Shown here one piece after another: positions 35,901-43,784 of a stretch of DNA of 64,000 bases. Location of the stretch: the NCBI RefSeq assembly GCF_004519315.1, contig NZ_SOZE01000007.1, positions 155,154 to 219,153 of the forward strand, in the 5' to 3' direction. The notes beneath the pieces were generated by a model that worked only from the letters and a program-made list of their open reading frames with translations, was not told where the DNA came from and made no database searches. The stretch comes from Mucilaginibacter psychrotolerans (GTDB lineage Bacteria; Bacteroidota; Bacteroidia; Sphingobacteriales; Sphingobacteriaceae). A program made the position numbers and the translations under genes. Every line of letters begins with the position of its first letter. Within the stretch, counting starts at the first letter, position 1.

Positions 35901-37124
35901 AGTGGGATTGTATGGCCTGTTCTCGCCCAAATCCAAAAAGGCCAGTATGTCGCGACTATCGGTGGTTACGTTGGTGCGGTTGGTTGTCCAAACCTCTATC
36001 TTGGTGATGTTGATGTTGGAGCTGATGATGGGGATATTGGCCAGCGCGCGGTTATAGTTATTGCGGAAATATTGCGATAAAAAGTAGTGCTTGTTGGCCT
36101 CGTAATCGGCTGGGGTGAGGGATATATTACCCTGCTGCGAGCCGTTGGTTATGGTAATATTTTTTGATTGCGAACGCTGCTGCGACAGGATGGTGGTGAT
36201 ATCCAGCTTGCCGAATTTCAGTTTAGTCTTCACGCCGAAAAGCGCCTGGCTGCCCGTAATAAGCGAGGTATTCAGTGGCATGCTTACGGTACCGGCCTCT
36301 ATCTTCTGGATGATCTCATCGGGGTGGCCGGTATAATCCAACTTTATCTGGTTCTCGAACTGAAACTGCGCCTCGGTATTGTAATTGGTGCTTATCTTCA
36401 GCTTATCGCCAATATCGCCGGTAACGTTCAGCTGTATCCGCTGGTCGAAATTAAAGTTGAACTGGCTGCGCTGGCGGGTATTAAAAAGCGGGTTCTCGTT
36501 CTTGTTTATCTGCCCTGCCAAAATCACTTCTGCCGAACCTTGCGGGCGAATGTTGATGTTAGAGCTGCCGAAAATCTGCTCAAATGTTTTGCTGCGCACC
36601 TTTATCTGCGGTATAAAACCTGGCTGCTGCGAATCGTAGGCATAGTTATCTGCCAGTTGTCGGTAGTATTCGCGCTGCACGCCTTTTTGCTGCAGTTTTA
36701 AATACTCGGCAACAGTAAGGTACTGCGGGAAACCGTAATTCAAATTGCCCAGCTTTTTGTAAACAATGTACGTGTTGGTGAGCGGATCATACACCACGGT
36801 GCGCACCACTCCAGGCGGGTCGGTATCAAAGTACCCATCCAAAGCCAGCTGGTTACGGGTTTTGGTTAGCTTGGGCGCGCCGCTTAGGGGTGTGGTATTT
36901 CTTGGTTTGGTGGTATCGACGGGGTTATTGGTTTGCTGCTGCGTTTGCGCCTGGGGGCGTTGCTGGCCGGGCTGTTGCTGTTGGGCACCCGGCTGGGTAC
37001 TACCCGGGCGGGCAATGGTAGTTTGTCCGGGTATTTGCTGCTGGGCCAATAGTTCCCCGGTTCCGCAAAAAGCAGATAGCAAAAGCGTACCTATAAAAAA
37101 TTTACAAGTAAGTTTTCTAACCAA
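29976..37124 (-). CDS. sprA: Type IX secretion translocon / gliding motility protein SprA
   Basis: At 2382 residues this matches the very large SprA family. A signal peptide (about 1-27, ending ELLAQ) is followed by a Gln/Pro/Thr-rich low-complexity stretch (about 28-82). Family landmarks include QRIQLNVTGDIGDKLKISTNYN, repeated beta-strand segments, LNFAGSKNGTSYLDDFENSRS, TGTLWFDELRLTDFDQRGGWA and the barrel end FTNFGINLKLLLQ. SprA forms the giant single-polypeptide outer membrane barrel through which type IX cargo passes. It is last in the minus-strand series maeB-ruvA-sprA, 23 bases after ruvA, an order kept in other Bacteroidota. gldJ and porV lie later in the window. Confidence 0.97.
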   Translation of the reverse strand: MVRKLTCKFFIGTLLLSAFCGTGELLAQQQIPGQTTIARPGSTQPGAQQQQPGQQRPQAQTQQQTNNPVDTTKPRNTTPLSGAPKLTKTRNQLALDGYFDTDPPGVVRTVVYDPLTNTYIVYKKLGNLNYGFPQYLTVAEYLKLQQKGVQREYYRQLADNYAYDSQQPGFIPQIKVRSKTFEQIFGSSNINIRPQGSAEVILAGQINKNENPLFNTRQRSQFNFNFDQRIQLNVTGDIGDKLKISTNYNTEAQFQFENQIKLDYTGHPDEIIQKIEAGTVSMPLNTSLITGSQALFGVKTKLKFGKLDITTILSQQRSQSKNITITNGSQQGNISLTPADYEANKHYFLSQYFRNNYNRALANIPIISSNINITKIEVWTTNRTNVTTDSRDILAFLDLGENRPYNPTVQGGAGFSGLPAGFSGPGFTQQSNNLLANLPAGSRATNSNDVANYFRATGATDNYAKLTYARKLTEKEYTLHPQLGYISLNYPLNNDEVLAVAYQYSYNGQQYQVGEFSSDQAVDPATPKVLFVKLLKNELLKTNLPTWDLMMKNIYSLGAYGISSNDFKLNISRLDDKSGIEKTIMDEGTNTKSKRWLQLTSVDNLDQQSDKRPDGFFDFLEGITIDSQNGRIMFPVLEPFGSDLAKQFTPGEADLAARYVYQPLYDSTKTIAQQLFPKLNRYLIKGTYTSTQGSEYQLNAVNIPQGSVVVTAGNLKLNEGADYTVDYSSGRIRILNQALLSSGQPINIKLENNELFGVQQKSLWGTRLDYRASDKLALGATFMHLTEQPITQNELVGEESISNSIFGFDANYTTTSRFLTRLVDKIPLINTKAPSTINLSGEFAKLMPGSPGALNFAGSKNGTSYLDDFENSRSVIDVKSAVSWQISGTPQMFNESQLFNDLSYGFNRARLAFYNIDPIFYTNSGNIPINRTDLSNHYVRQVIEQEVFPYKQSVTGQPLTLATLNMAFYPTVRGPYNYTTTGINSDGSLQNPKTRWGGMFRKLETNDFESLNVGYIEFWVMDPFIYKPASQGGDLFFNLGSVSEDVLKDGRKSLENGLPIDGATDKTDDTNWGRVSKLQPVINAFDNDPNSRALQDVGLDGLNSTDEQTKFSSIVNQVKAVLSPQAAAAFVADPSSDDYRYYQGPDLDQSRAGIMERYSRYNGTEGNSKTAEQSQAELGLQTSASTSLPDGEDINKDNNMSQTDEYFQYRVSIRPQDMLVGQNYISDKVTSNVKLANGQTEAVTWYQFRIPIADYQSKVGNIQDFKAIRFMRMFMTNFADTSVLRFATLQLVRGEWRSFNAANNPLNVIADPAIQNPTNDNSVLDVQAVNIEENGNRTPIPYVVPPGINRQRNYNNLQTDTKLNEQSLSIKVTNLRDGYSRAAFRTFYNDLRSYKKIQMFIHAEGDQLVDNDLNAFIRLGVDYQDNYYEYEVPLAITQPGTRDPGAIWPAGNELDLQLDLLTSAKLARNNAKLNGLPWPFTTPFVYTDGRNKVTIKGQPDLSRLRTIMVGVRNPYKGSNAGSDDGLDKTGTLWFDELRLTDFDQRGGWAATARADFALADFANITVSGSKSTVGFGSLDSRVSDRSRSDNQLYDISGSVELGKFFPAKSGIKIPAYINVSNAVATPQYDPQSPDVELKKTLAAAPTSQARDSIRNVSIDYTMRKSINFTNVHKERTDANAPVRVYDIENFSATYAYTEYTHHDFIVQSDLARTYRVSLAYNYSNQPKYYSPFEKIIKSNLLALARDFNFSLLPSRLNFSINFDRYYSENTLRNNDPNNYIPIPTSFNKNFNITRVYGIGWNLSKSLQMDIDATNLSVVDEPAGRINGLKRDTLWENLKRLGRTTNYNHTINFNYTTPINKIPGMDWTALIARYSTHFNWQTQPEFAINNPDYNVGNSIQNSRTIQLNPTLTFTTLYNKFKALRKGTADKGGIGGVLLGILTGIKNVSGTYTRTEGTFLPGYLPQSNFFGQDFTYDSPGIGFLLGSQADLRNRAVANGWITSDTLQNQPYVRTFNSDLHLRSIIEPFKDLRIELIAFKTQDRNYQTNFKYLASSNSIENLSPTTSGTYSVSILSLATAFSKSTGVSNKSTTFQQFLDNRAVISKRLGAANPNSGVSTTDFADGYGANAQNVLVPAFLAAYMGKDATSVSLSQFPSTPIPNWQITYNGLGKIAFLTEIFDSFDIRHGYRSSYNVNGYTTLLQYQEANGGVTSRDANADFLPFYQMTQVSIFEQFVPLLGVDVRFKNSMTANLEFRKTRSLALSLLNSQLAQQSENIVVLGFGYRPKNFKMPFGWFASKANNDINFKLDVSIRDNKTLIYRADVEEAEVSSGSKNITMRPSIDYVINQRFNLNIFYDSNITKPYTSQTFNTSFTNFGINLKLLLQ

Positions 37125-37147
37125 GGGGTATCACAATTTTATCGTTT

Positions 37148-37732
37148 TTATAAACTTTTCAGTGCCAGCTTAATAAGCTGTTCAACGGTTAAGGTACCGC
37201 CGTTCTTGTTGATCTCGCTGTCCAGTGTCTTCTCGGCAACATTACGTACAAAACCTAACATTACAAGGGCTGAAAGTGCCTCTTCTTTTACCGTTTTTAA
37301 CCCTGTTATTACTGTAAGCGTATCCGGGCCCTCTTTGCGCAGCTTATCCTGCAGCTCTAAAATAATACGCTGGGCAGATTTCGGGCCGATGCCCTTTATC
37401 CGCTGGATGAGCGGCACATTGCCCTGCACTATAGCGTTGCGTATCTCATCGGGCGTGATAGACGACAACATCATGCGGGCGGTATTTGGCCCAATACCGG
37501 ATATAGAAACCAGGTGGAGGAAAAGCTTACGCTCTCCCTCGCTTACGAAGCCATAAAGGGTGTGGGCATCTTCTTTCACGTGCAGCCAAACAAACAGCTT
37601 GCAGCGCTCCCCGGCCGGGAGTTGTGAAAAGGTATTTACCGAAATATTGATATGGTACCCCACCCCTCCCGCATCTATTACAACATGCGCCGGGCTTTTA
37701 AACGCCAGCTTCCCATCAATATAATCGTACAT
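37148..37732 (-). CDS. ruvA: Holliday junction branch migration protein RuvA
   Basis: The 194-residue protein has the three RuvA regions. The N-terminal OB fold opens MYDYIDGKLAFKSPAHVVIDAGGVGY, the tandem helix-hairpin-helix region contains SISGIGPNTARMMLS and RIKGIGPKSAQRIILEL, and the C-terminal domain that contacts RuvB covers residues about 150-194. It binds four-way junctions as a tetramer. It follows maeB by three bases and precedes sprA by 23, so it is in the middle of an operon. Confidence 0.97.
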   Translation of the reverse strand: MYDYIDGKLAFKSPAHVVIDAGGVGYHINISVNTFSQLPAGERCKLFVWLHVKEDAHTLYGFVSEGERKLFLHLVSISGIGPNTARMMLSSITPDEIRNAIVQGNVPLIQRIKGIGPKSAQRIILELQDKLRKEGPDTLTVITGLKTVKEEALSALVMLGFVRNVAEKTLDSEINKNGGTLTVEQLIKLALKSL

Positions 37733-37735
37733 ATA

Positions 37736-40042
37736 CTATTTAATTTTTCGTGCCTTGGCTGATGACGCTTCCGCGCGGCTTTTCTCCTGCGCATCAACCA
37801 CGGCAATGGTAACCATGTTCACTATTTCCCTTACGCTACTACCCAATTGCAAAACGTGCACCGGCTTTTTAAGGCCAAGCAAAATAGGGCCAACGGCTTC
37901 GGCCCCGCCAATTTCCTGCAATAATTTGTAGGCAATATTACCCGACTCTAATGTAGGGAAAATAAGCGTATTTGCGGGCTTACCTGTCAACGTACTGAAC
38001 TCGAAATTCTCTTTCAATAGTTCGGCGTTTAGGGCAAAGTTGGCCTGCATCTCTCCATCTACCACCATATTGGGGTATTTTTCGTGCAGTATGCGCACCG
38101 CCTCGCGGGTTTTTTCGGGTATTGCACCCTCGTTAGAACCAAAGTTTGAATAAGAAAGCAGCGCTACTCTAGGCTTAGGTATAAAGTACGATACTGCTTT
38201 TTCTATCAACACGGTTATATCTACCAGTTCCTGCACGGTTGGGTTTACGTTTACCGTAGTATCGCCAAAAAATACAGGGCCTTTTGGGGTAATCATCAGG
38301 TACATGCCCGCCACCCGGTTTACGCCCTCATCTGTGCCGATGATTTGCAGGGCGGGTTTGATGGTATCTACGTAGTTTTTGGTAAGGCCGGATATCAGCG
38401 CGTCGGCCTCGCCGAATTGTACCATACAGGCTCCGTAGTAGTTACGGTCGACAATCAGTTTTTTTGCCTCGTTTTTGGTGATGCCCCGGCGCTGGCGTTT
38501 TTTGAAAAGGTAGTCGGCAAAATCGTGCGCGCGGTCGCAATCGTCGCGTGTATCTATCATCTGCACGTCGCCCAAATCCAATTCGTTCTCGCGCATGATG
38601 GCTTTTATCTTTTCGATATTACCCAGCAAAATCGGCGTTGCAATACCTTCGTCTTTTACTATTTGCGCTGCGCGAAGTATCTTGTAAGTATCAGCTTCAG
38701 CAAAAACAACGCGTTTCGGGTTCTGCTTGGCCTTGTTGGTAATATCGCGCATCAGCTTATTGCTGGTACCCAGGCGCGATAGTAATTCTTCGTTATAAGC
38801 GTCCCAATCGGTAATAGCCTTACGGGCAACGCCACTCTCCATGGCGGCCCTGGCCACTGCCGAAGACACTTCGGTTATCAACCTTTGGTCCATCGGCTTG
38901 GGAATAATGTAATCCCTGCCAAACTTCAGGTTGGTGATGTTATATGCTAAGTTAACCGCTTCGGGCACCGGCTTTTTAGCCATATTGGCTATAGCATGTA
39001 CTGCGGCAATCTTCATTTCTTCGTTAATAGCGGTTGCCCTTACGTCAAGCGCCCCGCGGAAAATGTAGGGGAAGCCTAATACATTGTTCACCTGGTTAGG
39101 ATAATCGGACCGGCCTGTAGCCATAATAATGTCTTTACGGGCGGCCACAGCCAAATCGTATTGTATCTCCGGCTCGGGGTTGGCCATGGCAAATACTACG
39201 GGGTTTTTGGCCATGCTTAACAGCATAGCCGGGGTAACCACATTGCCTGCGGATAAGCCCACGAAAACGTCGGCATTCTTCATGGCATCGGCAAGGGTTT
39301 TAACATCCTTGCGCTCGGTAGCAAACTCCATGCGTATATCGTCGAGATCGGTGCGGTTGGTATCCAATACCCCGTTGATATCGAACATCACCAGATTTTC
39401 TTTCTTCACACCCAGCGACAGATACATTTTTGTACAGGAAACCGCAGCGGCACCCGCGCCGTTCACCACTAATTTTATCTTATCCAGCTTTTTGCCCTGT
39501 ATCTCGCAGGCATTCATCAACGCTGCTCCGGATATGATGGCCGTGCCGTGCTGATCATCGTGCATCACCGGGATTTTCATCTCGGCCTTCAGCCTCCGCT
39601 CTATTTCGAAACAAGTTGGTGCCGATATATCTTCAAGGTTTACCCCGCCGAAGGTTGGCTCGAGGGCTTTTACTATGGTTACAAATTCGTCTACGCTTTT
39701 GGCGTTAACCTCCAAATCGAACACGTCGATATCCGCATAGATCTTAAACAGCAGGCCCTTGCCCTCCATAACCGGCTTGCTGGCCTCCGGACCAATATTG
39801 CCCAGGCCAAGCACTGCGGTACCATTGCTGATAACCGCTACCAGGTTGCCTTTTGCCGTGTATTTATATACATCGTCAACGTTTTCTGCAATGGCGCGGC
39901 AGGGTTCTGCAACACCTGGCGAATAGGCTAAAGTCAAGTCGCGTTGAGAATTGGTAGGCTTGGTTGGTACTACCTGTATTTTACCGGGGCGGCCTTTGGA
40001 GTGGTAATTAAGGGCGTCCTGTTTACGATTTGGTTTATTCAT
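37736..40042 (-). CDS. maeB: NADP-dependent malic enzyme with C-terminal phosphotransacetylase domain
   Basis: At 768 residues this is the long MaeB type. Residues about 1-410 form the malic enzyme ([68 protein letters not shown]). Residues about 430-760 form a phosphotransacetylase-like domain ([35 protein letters not shown]). It decarboxylates malate to pyruvate in the cytosol; in MaeB enzymes the second domain is regulatory, responding to acetyl-CoA. A perfect -7 box stands upstream. It overlaps nothing and leads into ruvA and sprA. Confidence 0.96.
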   Translation of the reverse strand: MNKPNRKQDALNYHSKGRPGKIQVVPTKPTNSQRDLTLAYSPGVAEPCRAIAENVDDVYKYTAKGNLVAVISNGTAVLGLGNIGPEASKPVMEGKGLLFKIYADIDVFDLEVNAKSVDEFVTIVKALEPTFGGVNLEDISAPTCFEIERRLKAEMKIPVMHDDQHGTAIISGAALMNACEIQGKKLDKIKLVVNGAGAAAVSCTKMYLSLGVKKENLVMFDINGVLDTNRTDLDDIRMEFATERKDVKTLADAMKNADVFVGLSAGNVVTPAMLLSMAKNPVVFAMANPEPEIQYDLAVAARKDIIMATGRSDYPNQVNNVLGFPYIFRGALDVRATAINEEMKIAAVHAIANMAKKPVPEAVNLAYNITNLKFGRDYIIPKPMDQRLITEVSSAVARAAMESGVARKAITDWDAYNEELLSRLGTSNKLMRDITNKAKQNPKRVVFAEADTYKILRAAQIVKDEGIATPILLGNIEKIKAIMRENELDLGDVQMIDTRDDCDRAHDFADYLFKKRQRRGITKNEAKKLIVDRNYYGACMVQFGEADALISGLTKNYVDTIKPALQIIGTDEGVNRVAGMYLMITPKGPVFFGDTTVNVNPTVQELVDITVLIEKAVSYFIPKPRVALLSYSNFGSNEGAIPEKTREAVRILHEKYPNMVVDGEMQANFALNAELLKENFEFSTLTGKPANTLIFPTLESGNIAYKLLQEIGGAEAVGPILLGLKKPVHVLQLGSSVREIVNMVTIAVVDAQEKSRAEASSAKARKIK

Positions 40043-40064
40043 CTTCTTATCTGGTTCAAGCCCC

Positions 40065-40072
40065 CAAAACTA
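40065..40072 (-). promoter_or_regulatory. -7 box of the maeB-ruvA-sprA operon
   Basis: On the minus strand TAGTTTTG is a perfect TAnnTTTG box, 23 bases before the maeB start. A -33 TTG is not evident. Confidence 0.5.
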
Positions 40073-40143
40073 CGATTACTTTTTTTGAAAGCTGGTAATA
40101 AAAAACCCGATTCCGCATTGGCCGGTAACCGGAGCGCTGAATA

Positions 40144-41439
40144 TCACTGGTTTTTGTTTAGGTTAACGGTGAGCCCGGCTACAAGCCTAATATTCCGGTT
40201 GTTGCCCAACTGCTTGTTCCATAGCATCAAATCTTCTACCCGTATGCCATATTTGGTGGCAATATCTACCAGGGTTTCGCCCAGTTTGGTTATATGGAAG
40301 GCGGGTATATTACGAGGCGCAGCAGCCAAAGCCGCCGACTGTGTTGTTGTGGTGACTGCTGTTTGCGCAGGCTGCGTGATTGGCGGTGAAGCAGTCTGTG
40401 TAACCGGTGGCTTTGCTTGCGCCACCAGTACCGGCTTAGGTTTTGGCGGAGGCGGTACGTACACCGGGTGATACGGCGGTATCACAGCGTTAGGATTGTT
40501 GATAGCATCAGTCAGTATAGCGTAACGGTCTTTACGGTTTTGGGGGACTATAATCCTTCGGGGCTCGGCAGTGGTGCCGTTTACGATGAGCTGCCGATAC
40601 GATGGGTTTAACACCATCATTTCTTTAATATCCAACCCAAGCGCGGCGGAAATACGGTTCATCGGCACAAATTTATTCACCAGCAGCGTATCGGTTTGCA
40701 GGGCTATGGTGGTAGGTTGCGGAATGATGCCGTGCCGCTTATAATAATTCATGATATAGCTTACAGCAATATAAGCAGGTACATAACCGCGGGTTTCGGC
40801 GGGCAACAGCTGGCGGATAGACCAGTAATCCGTAGCGCCGGTTTTGGCCATGGCGTTCTCTACATTGCTTTTACCGCAATTGTATGATGCTATGGCCAGC
40901 AGCCAATCACCGAATTGCTGGTAGGCATCGCGCAGGTAGGCGGCAGCGGCGGCACTCGATTGGATAGGGTCGCGGCGCTCATCTACATAGTCGGTCATTT
41001 TCAGGCCGTATATTTTGGCCGTTTCCGACATGAACTGCCATGGACCGGCTGCTCCCACCCGCGATACCGCGTTGGGGTCAAGTGCCGATTCTACGATAGA
41101 AAGGTACTTTATCTCATCGGGAACGCCCGCTGCTACAAAAGCGCTTTCGTAAATGGGGAAGTAGTATTTGGAGAGACCCAGCAAGCGTGCCATCTCGTCG
41201 CGGCGGCTCAGGTAGTTGTCTATATAGCCTTGCACGTAAACATTGTAATCCATGGGCACATCGCGCTGCATAGAATCCAGCCGGCGTTTGAAAATCACAT
41301 CCTGGTATTTAGATGAGGTTACTTCTTTTATAGGCAGCAAAGCAGAGGTATCCGCATTGAAGGATTGTGCATCCGCGCAATCAACCTTAATTAACAGGAA
41401 TAACGCCACGCAAACAATCAACGTAAAGAACTTCTTCAT
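40144..41439 (-). CDS. Lytic transglycosylase (SLT domain) with C-terminal LysM, MltD-like
   Basis: The 431-residue protein has an N-terminal signal (about 1-24). The SLT domain spans about 95-260: catalytic Glu117 in SIVESALDPNAVS, then AAGPWQFMSETAKIYGL, DPIQSSAAAAAYLRD and LAIASYNCGKSNVENA, all family 1 transglycosylase motifs. A Pro/Thr-rich linker (about 315-375) leads to one LysM domain (about 383-430, LGETLVDIATKYGIRVEDLMLWN) that binds peptidoglycan. It cleaves glycan strands to anhydromuropeptides in the periplasm. Compared with E. coli MltD it lacks a clear lipobox. The gene lies between gatA and maeB on the same strand. Confidence 0.92.
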   Translation of the reverse strand: MKKFFTLIVCVALFLLIKVDCADAQSFNADTSALLPIKEVTSSKYQDVIFKRRLDSMQRDVPMDYNVYVQGYIDNYLSRRDEMARLLGLSKYYFPIYESAFVAAGVPDEIKYLSIVESALDPNAVSRVGAAGPWQFMSETAKIYGLKMTDYVDERRDPIQSSAAAAAYLRDAYQQFGDWLLAIASYNCGKSNVENAMAKTGATDYWSIRQLLPAETRGYVPAYIAVSYIMNYYKRHGIIPQPTTIALQTDTLLVNKFVPMNRISAALGLDIKEMMVLNPSYRQLIVNGTTAEPRRIIVPQNRKDRYAILTDAINNPNAVIPPYHPVYVPPPPKPKPVLVAQAKPPVTQTASPPITQPAQTAVTTTTQSAALAAAPRNIPAFHITKLGETLVDIATKYGIRVEDLMLWNKQLGNNRNIRLVAGLTVNLNKNQ

Positions 41440-41500
41440 AAAGCGGGTTATGCCGGGCTATAGGTTTGCCGGTAGATTTATTTACTAAAGTATAAACTTC

Positions 41501-42925
41501 CTATAGCTCCGAGAAATATTCGGAGAAATTCAACAATTGCTCCTCGGCAAACCCACCGGCTAAGAGTTGCAAACCTAACGGCAAACCCTTGCTGTTATTG
41601 CCCGCCGGCAACGAGATAGCAGGCAGACCAGCCAACGAAGCTTGTACGGTAAAAATATCATGCAAGTAGGTAACCACCGGGTCTTTCTCTTTTTTCCCTA
41701 TCGGGAAGGCAGGTTCGGGAGCAGTTGGGGTGAGCAGGAAATCGTACTCCTGCAGTATCTTGCGGGTTTGTTCCCTAATGAGTTTGCGCACTTTTTGGGC
41801 CTTGGCGTAATAGGCATCGTAGTAGCCCGCGCTCAGCACAAATGTACCCAGCATAATGCGGCGTTTTACTTCCTTGCCAAAACCTTCTGAACGGGATAGC
41901 TTGTAGGTACTAGTAAGGTCGGTAGCGTTGGGGCTGCGAAAGCCGTAATGCACGCCATCATACCGCGCGAGGTTACTAGATGCTTCGGCCATGGCCAAAA
42001 TATAGTAGGTGGGCACCAGGTATTCCAGGTACTCAAAGGATATGGCTTTAACGGTATGTCCATCGGCACGCAGTTTTTCTATGGCGTTTATCAGTGTATT
42101 CTTCACCTCGGCATCTACGCCTGGGCTCGATAATGCTTCCTGCAAATAGGCGATCTTCTTTTTGCCCTTATCGGTGGTATGCTCTGCTGCCGCTGGCACA
42201 GGCTTGTGCGACAAGGTGCTGTCGAAATCATCGGGACCGGCCATTACCTCGAAGAGCAGAGCTGCATCGCTAATAGATTTAGTTAACGTACCCACCTGAT
42301 CGAATGAGGACGCATAAGAAATAATGCCATGCCTGGATATGCGCCCGTAAGTAGGTTTGAAACCTACCACCCCGCAGAATGATGCCGGCTGCCTTACCGA
42401 ACCACCAGTATCTGTACCAATGGCCGCATGGCACATGCCCGCCTGCACCGCCACTGCCGAGCCGCCCGATGAACCGCCTGATACGCGGGTTTCATCGGCA
42501 GCATTTTTGACAGGGCCATAGAACGAGTTCTCATTAGATGCGCCCATGGCAAACTCATCGCAATTGGCGCGACCTATAATAATGGCATCCTGCGCAAGTA
42601 AGCGCTCTACAATAGTTGATGAATAAATAGAAGTGAAATTATCCAGTATGCGCGAGGATGCACTTACTTTATGACCTTTGTAGCAGATATTATCTTTAAT
42701 GGCTATAACCATACCGGCCAATTTGCCGGCAGTGCCGCTTTTGATGCGGGCATCAATACTTTTTGCCGATGCCAGCGCATCCTGCTCAAACACCTCGTTG
42801 AAAACATTTAAACGGGTGTTTGCCTTTATCTTTTTCAGATAATTTTTTACCAGGCCTTCGGCCGTTAGCTCACCGTTTTGCAAACCTCTCTTAACATCTG
42901 CGTAAGAGGAATAATTTTTAGACAT
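41501..42925 (-). CDS. gatA: Glutamyl-tRNA(Gln) amidotransferase subunit A
   Basis: The 474-residue amidase-signature protein has the Ser-cisSer-Lys triad at Lys77 (VIAIKDNI), Ser152 (SGGSSGGS) and Ser176 (GTDTGGSVRQP), with the spacing of known GatA enzymes. Further family text is GFKPTYGRISRHGI and LTPTAPEPAFPIG. GatA releases ammonia from glutamine so that GatB can convert Glu-tRNA(Gln) to Gln-tRNA(Gln). gatB and gatC are not adjacent. A terminator separates it from the tatA genes upstream, so it probably has its own promoter. Confidence 0.95.
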   Translation of the reverse strand: MSKNYSSYADVKRGLQNGELTAEGLVKNYLKKIKANTRLNVFNEVFEQDALASAKSIDARIKSGTAGKLAGMVIAIKDNICYKGHKVSASSRILDNFTSIYSSTIVERLLAQDAIIIGRANCDEFAMGASNENSFYGPVKNAADETRVSGGSSGGSAVAVQAGMCHAAIGTDTGGSVRQPASFCGVVGFKPTYGRISRHGIISYASSFDQVGTLTKSISDAALLFEVMAGPDDFDSTLSHKPVPAAAEHTTDKGKKKIAYLQEALSSPGVDAEVKNTLINAIEKLRADGHTVKAISFEYLEYLVPTYYILAMAEASSNLARYDGVHYGFRSPNATDLTSTYKLSRSEGFGKEVKRRIMLGTFVLSAGYYDAYYAKAQKVRKLIREQTRKILQEYDFLLTPTAPEPAFPIGKKEKDPVVTYLHDIFTVQASLAGLPAISLPAGNNSKGLPLGLQLLAGGFAEEQLLNFSEYFSEL

Positions 42926-42939
42926 GGGGCCTAAAATAA

Positions 42940-42983
42940 AAAACTTATCCGTTGAAGCATAACAATTTCAACAGATAAGTTTT
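42940..42983 (-). terminator. Terminator after the small tatA gene
   Basis: Stem AAAACTTATC (42940-42949) with GATAAGTTTT (42974-42983), extended inside by GTTGAA/TTCAAC, is followed on the minus strand by a T-rich run. It separates the tatA transcript from gatA. Confidence 0.8.
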
Positions 42984-43030
42984 ATAAGCATACCAGCGGT
43001 AAGGCTGGTTGGTAGATATTGGCTCTTAAA

Positions 43031-43210
43031 TTATAGCTTCGGCTTCTCTTCAGACGATGAAGTTGATGCAGTATTTTCGCCGTTTTGAGCGTCTTTAAAT
43101 TCCTTTACGCCTTTACCCAAACCTTTCATCAGTTCAGGAATTTTTTTACCTCCAAACAATATCAGTATCGCGATAATGATCAGAATGATTTCCGGTGCGC
43201 CTAATCCCAT
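43031..43210 (-). CDS. tatA: Twin-arginine translocase subunit TatA
   Basis: A 59-residue frame encodes a classic minimal TatA: a short start (MGLGAPE), one hydrophobic helix (IILIIIAILILFGGKKIPELM), an amphipathic helix (KGLGKGVKEFKD) and an acidic Ser-rich tail. TatA forms the variable pore of the Tat system for folded proteins. It follows the longer TatA-like gene by 36 bases and is followed by a terminator. tatC is not in the window. Confidence 0.9.
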   Translation of the reverse strand: MGLGAPEIILIIIAILILFGGKKIPELMKGLGKGVKEFKDAQNGENTASTSSSEEKPKL

Positions 43211-43246
43211 TTTTTTAAGTTTTTATGTACGTTAATATTTTTATTA

Positions 43247-43729
43247 CTATTTATATTCTTCTTCGATAGTCTTTTTAACGGGCTCTTCTGCCTTAGTAAG
43301 GTTTATGGATGAGCCATTATCATGCGCGGCAACAGTAGTATGCTCTGCTTCAGGCAAGCCTTCATAAACAGGGTGTACATAGTCCGGTGTTTCGTCTGCC
43401 ACCACATCGGTAGCAGAGTGGCCCTCAAAAGCAGGTAGGGTACCTTCTATGGGTACATACGCAGGTTGAGCCGGATCGGGTTGTTTTTCTTCGTTTTTTT
43501 CTTCCAGCGACTTTTTGAGGTCGGTTTTTTTGTCCTCGTAATTGTTTATCTGGTTGTTTATCTCTCGCTTAACATCTTCTGAGGCATCTTTAAAATCGCG
43601 GATACCTTTACCAAGGCCACGCGCTATTTCGGGCAGTTTTTCGCCACCAAACAGCATCAGCGCCGCAAAAACGATCAAAATCATCTCGCCGGAGCCGATA
43701 TTCAGGAATAAAAAAACTGTGCTTAACAT
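43247..43729 (-). CDS. TatA/TatB-like protein with long acidic tail
   Basis: The 160-residue protein has the Tat membrane helix (SGEMILIVFAALMLFGGEKLPEIAR) and the amphipathic helix GLGKGIRDFKDASEDVKREI, then a 100-residue charged tail rich in Glu, Lys and Pro. The FGGEKLPE hinge is as in TatA, while the long tail is more like TatB. With a minimal tatA next to it, the two could provide distinct TatA and TatB roles, but that is inference. It belongs to the envelope operon: EnvC-like gene upstream by 55 bases and tatA downstream. Confidence 0.85.
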   Translation of the reverse strand: MLSTVFLFLNIGSGEMILIVFAALMLFGGEKLPEIARGLGKGIRDFKDASEDVKREINNQINNYEDKKTDLKKSLEEKNEEKQPDPAQPAYVPIEGTLPAFEGHSATDVVADETPDYVHPVYEGLPEAEHTTVAAHDNGSSINLTKAEEPVKKTIEEEYK

Positions 43730-43784
43730 CTTATCTCACAATTAAGGTTACAAATATATATATTACAACGCTATCGCGTGCATT

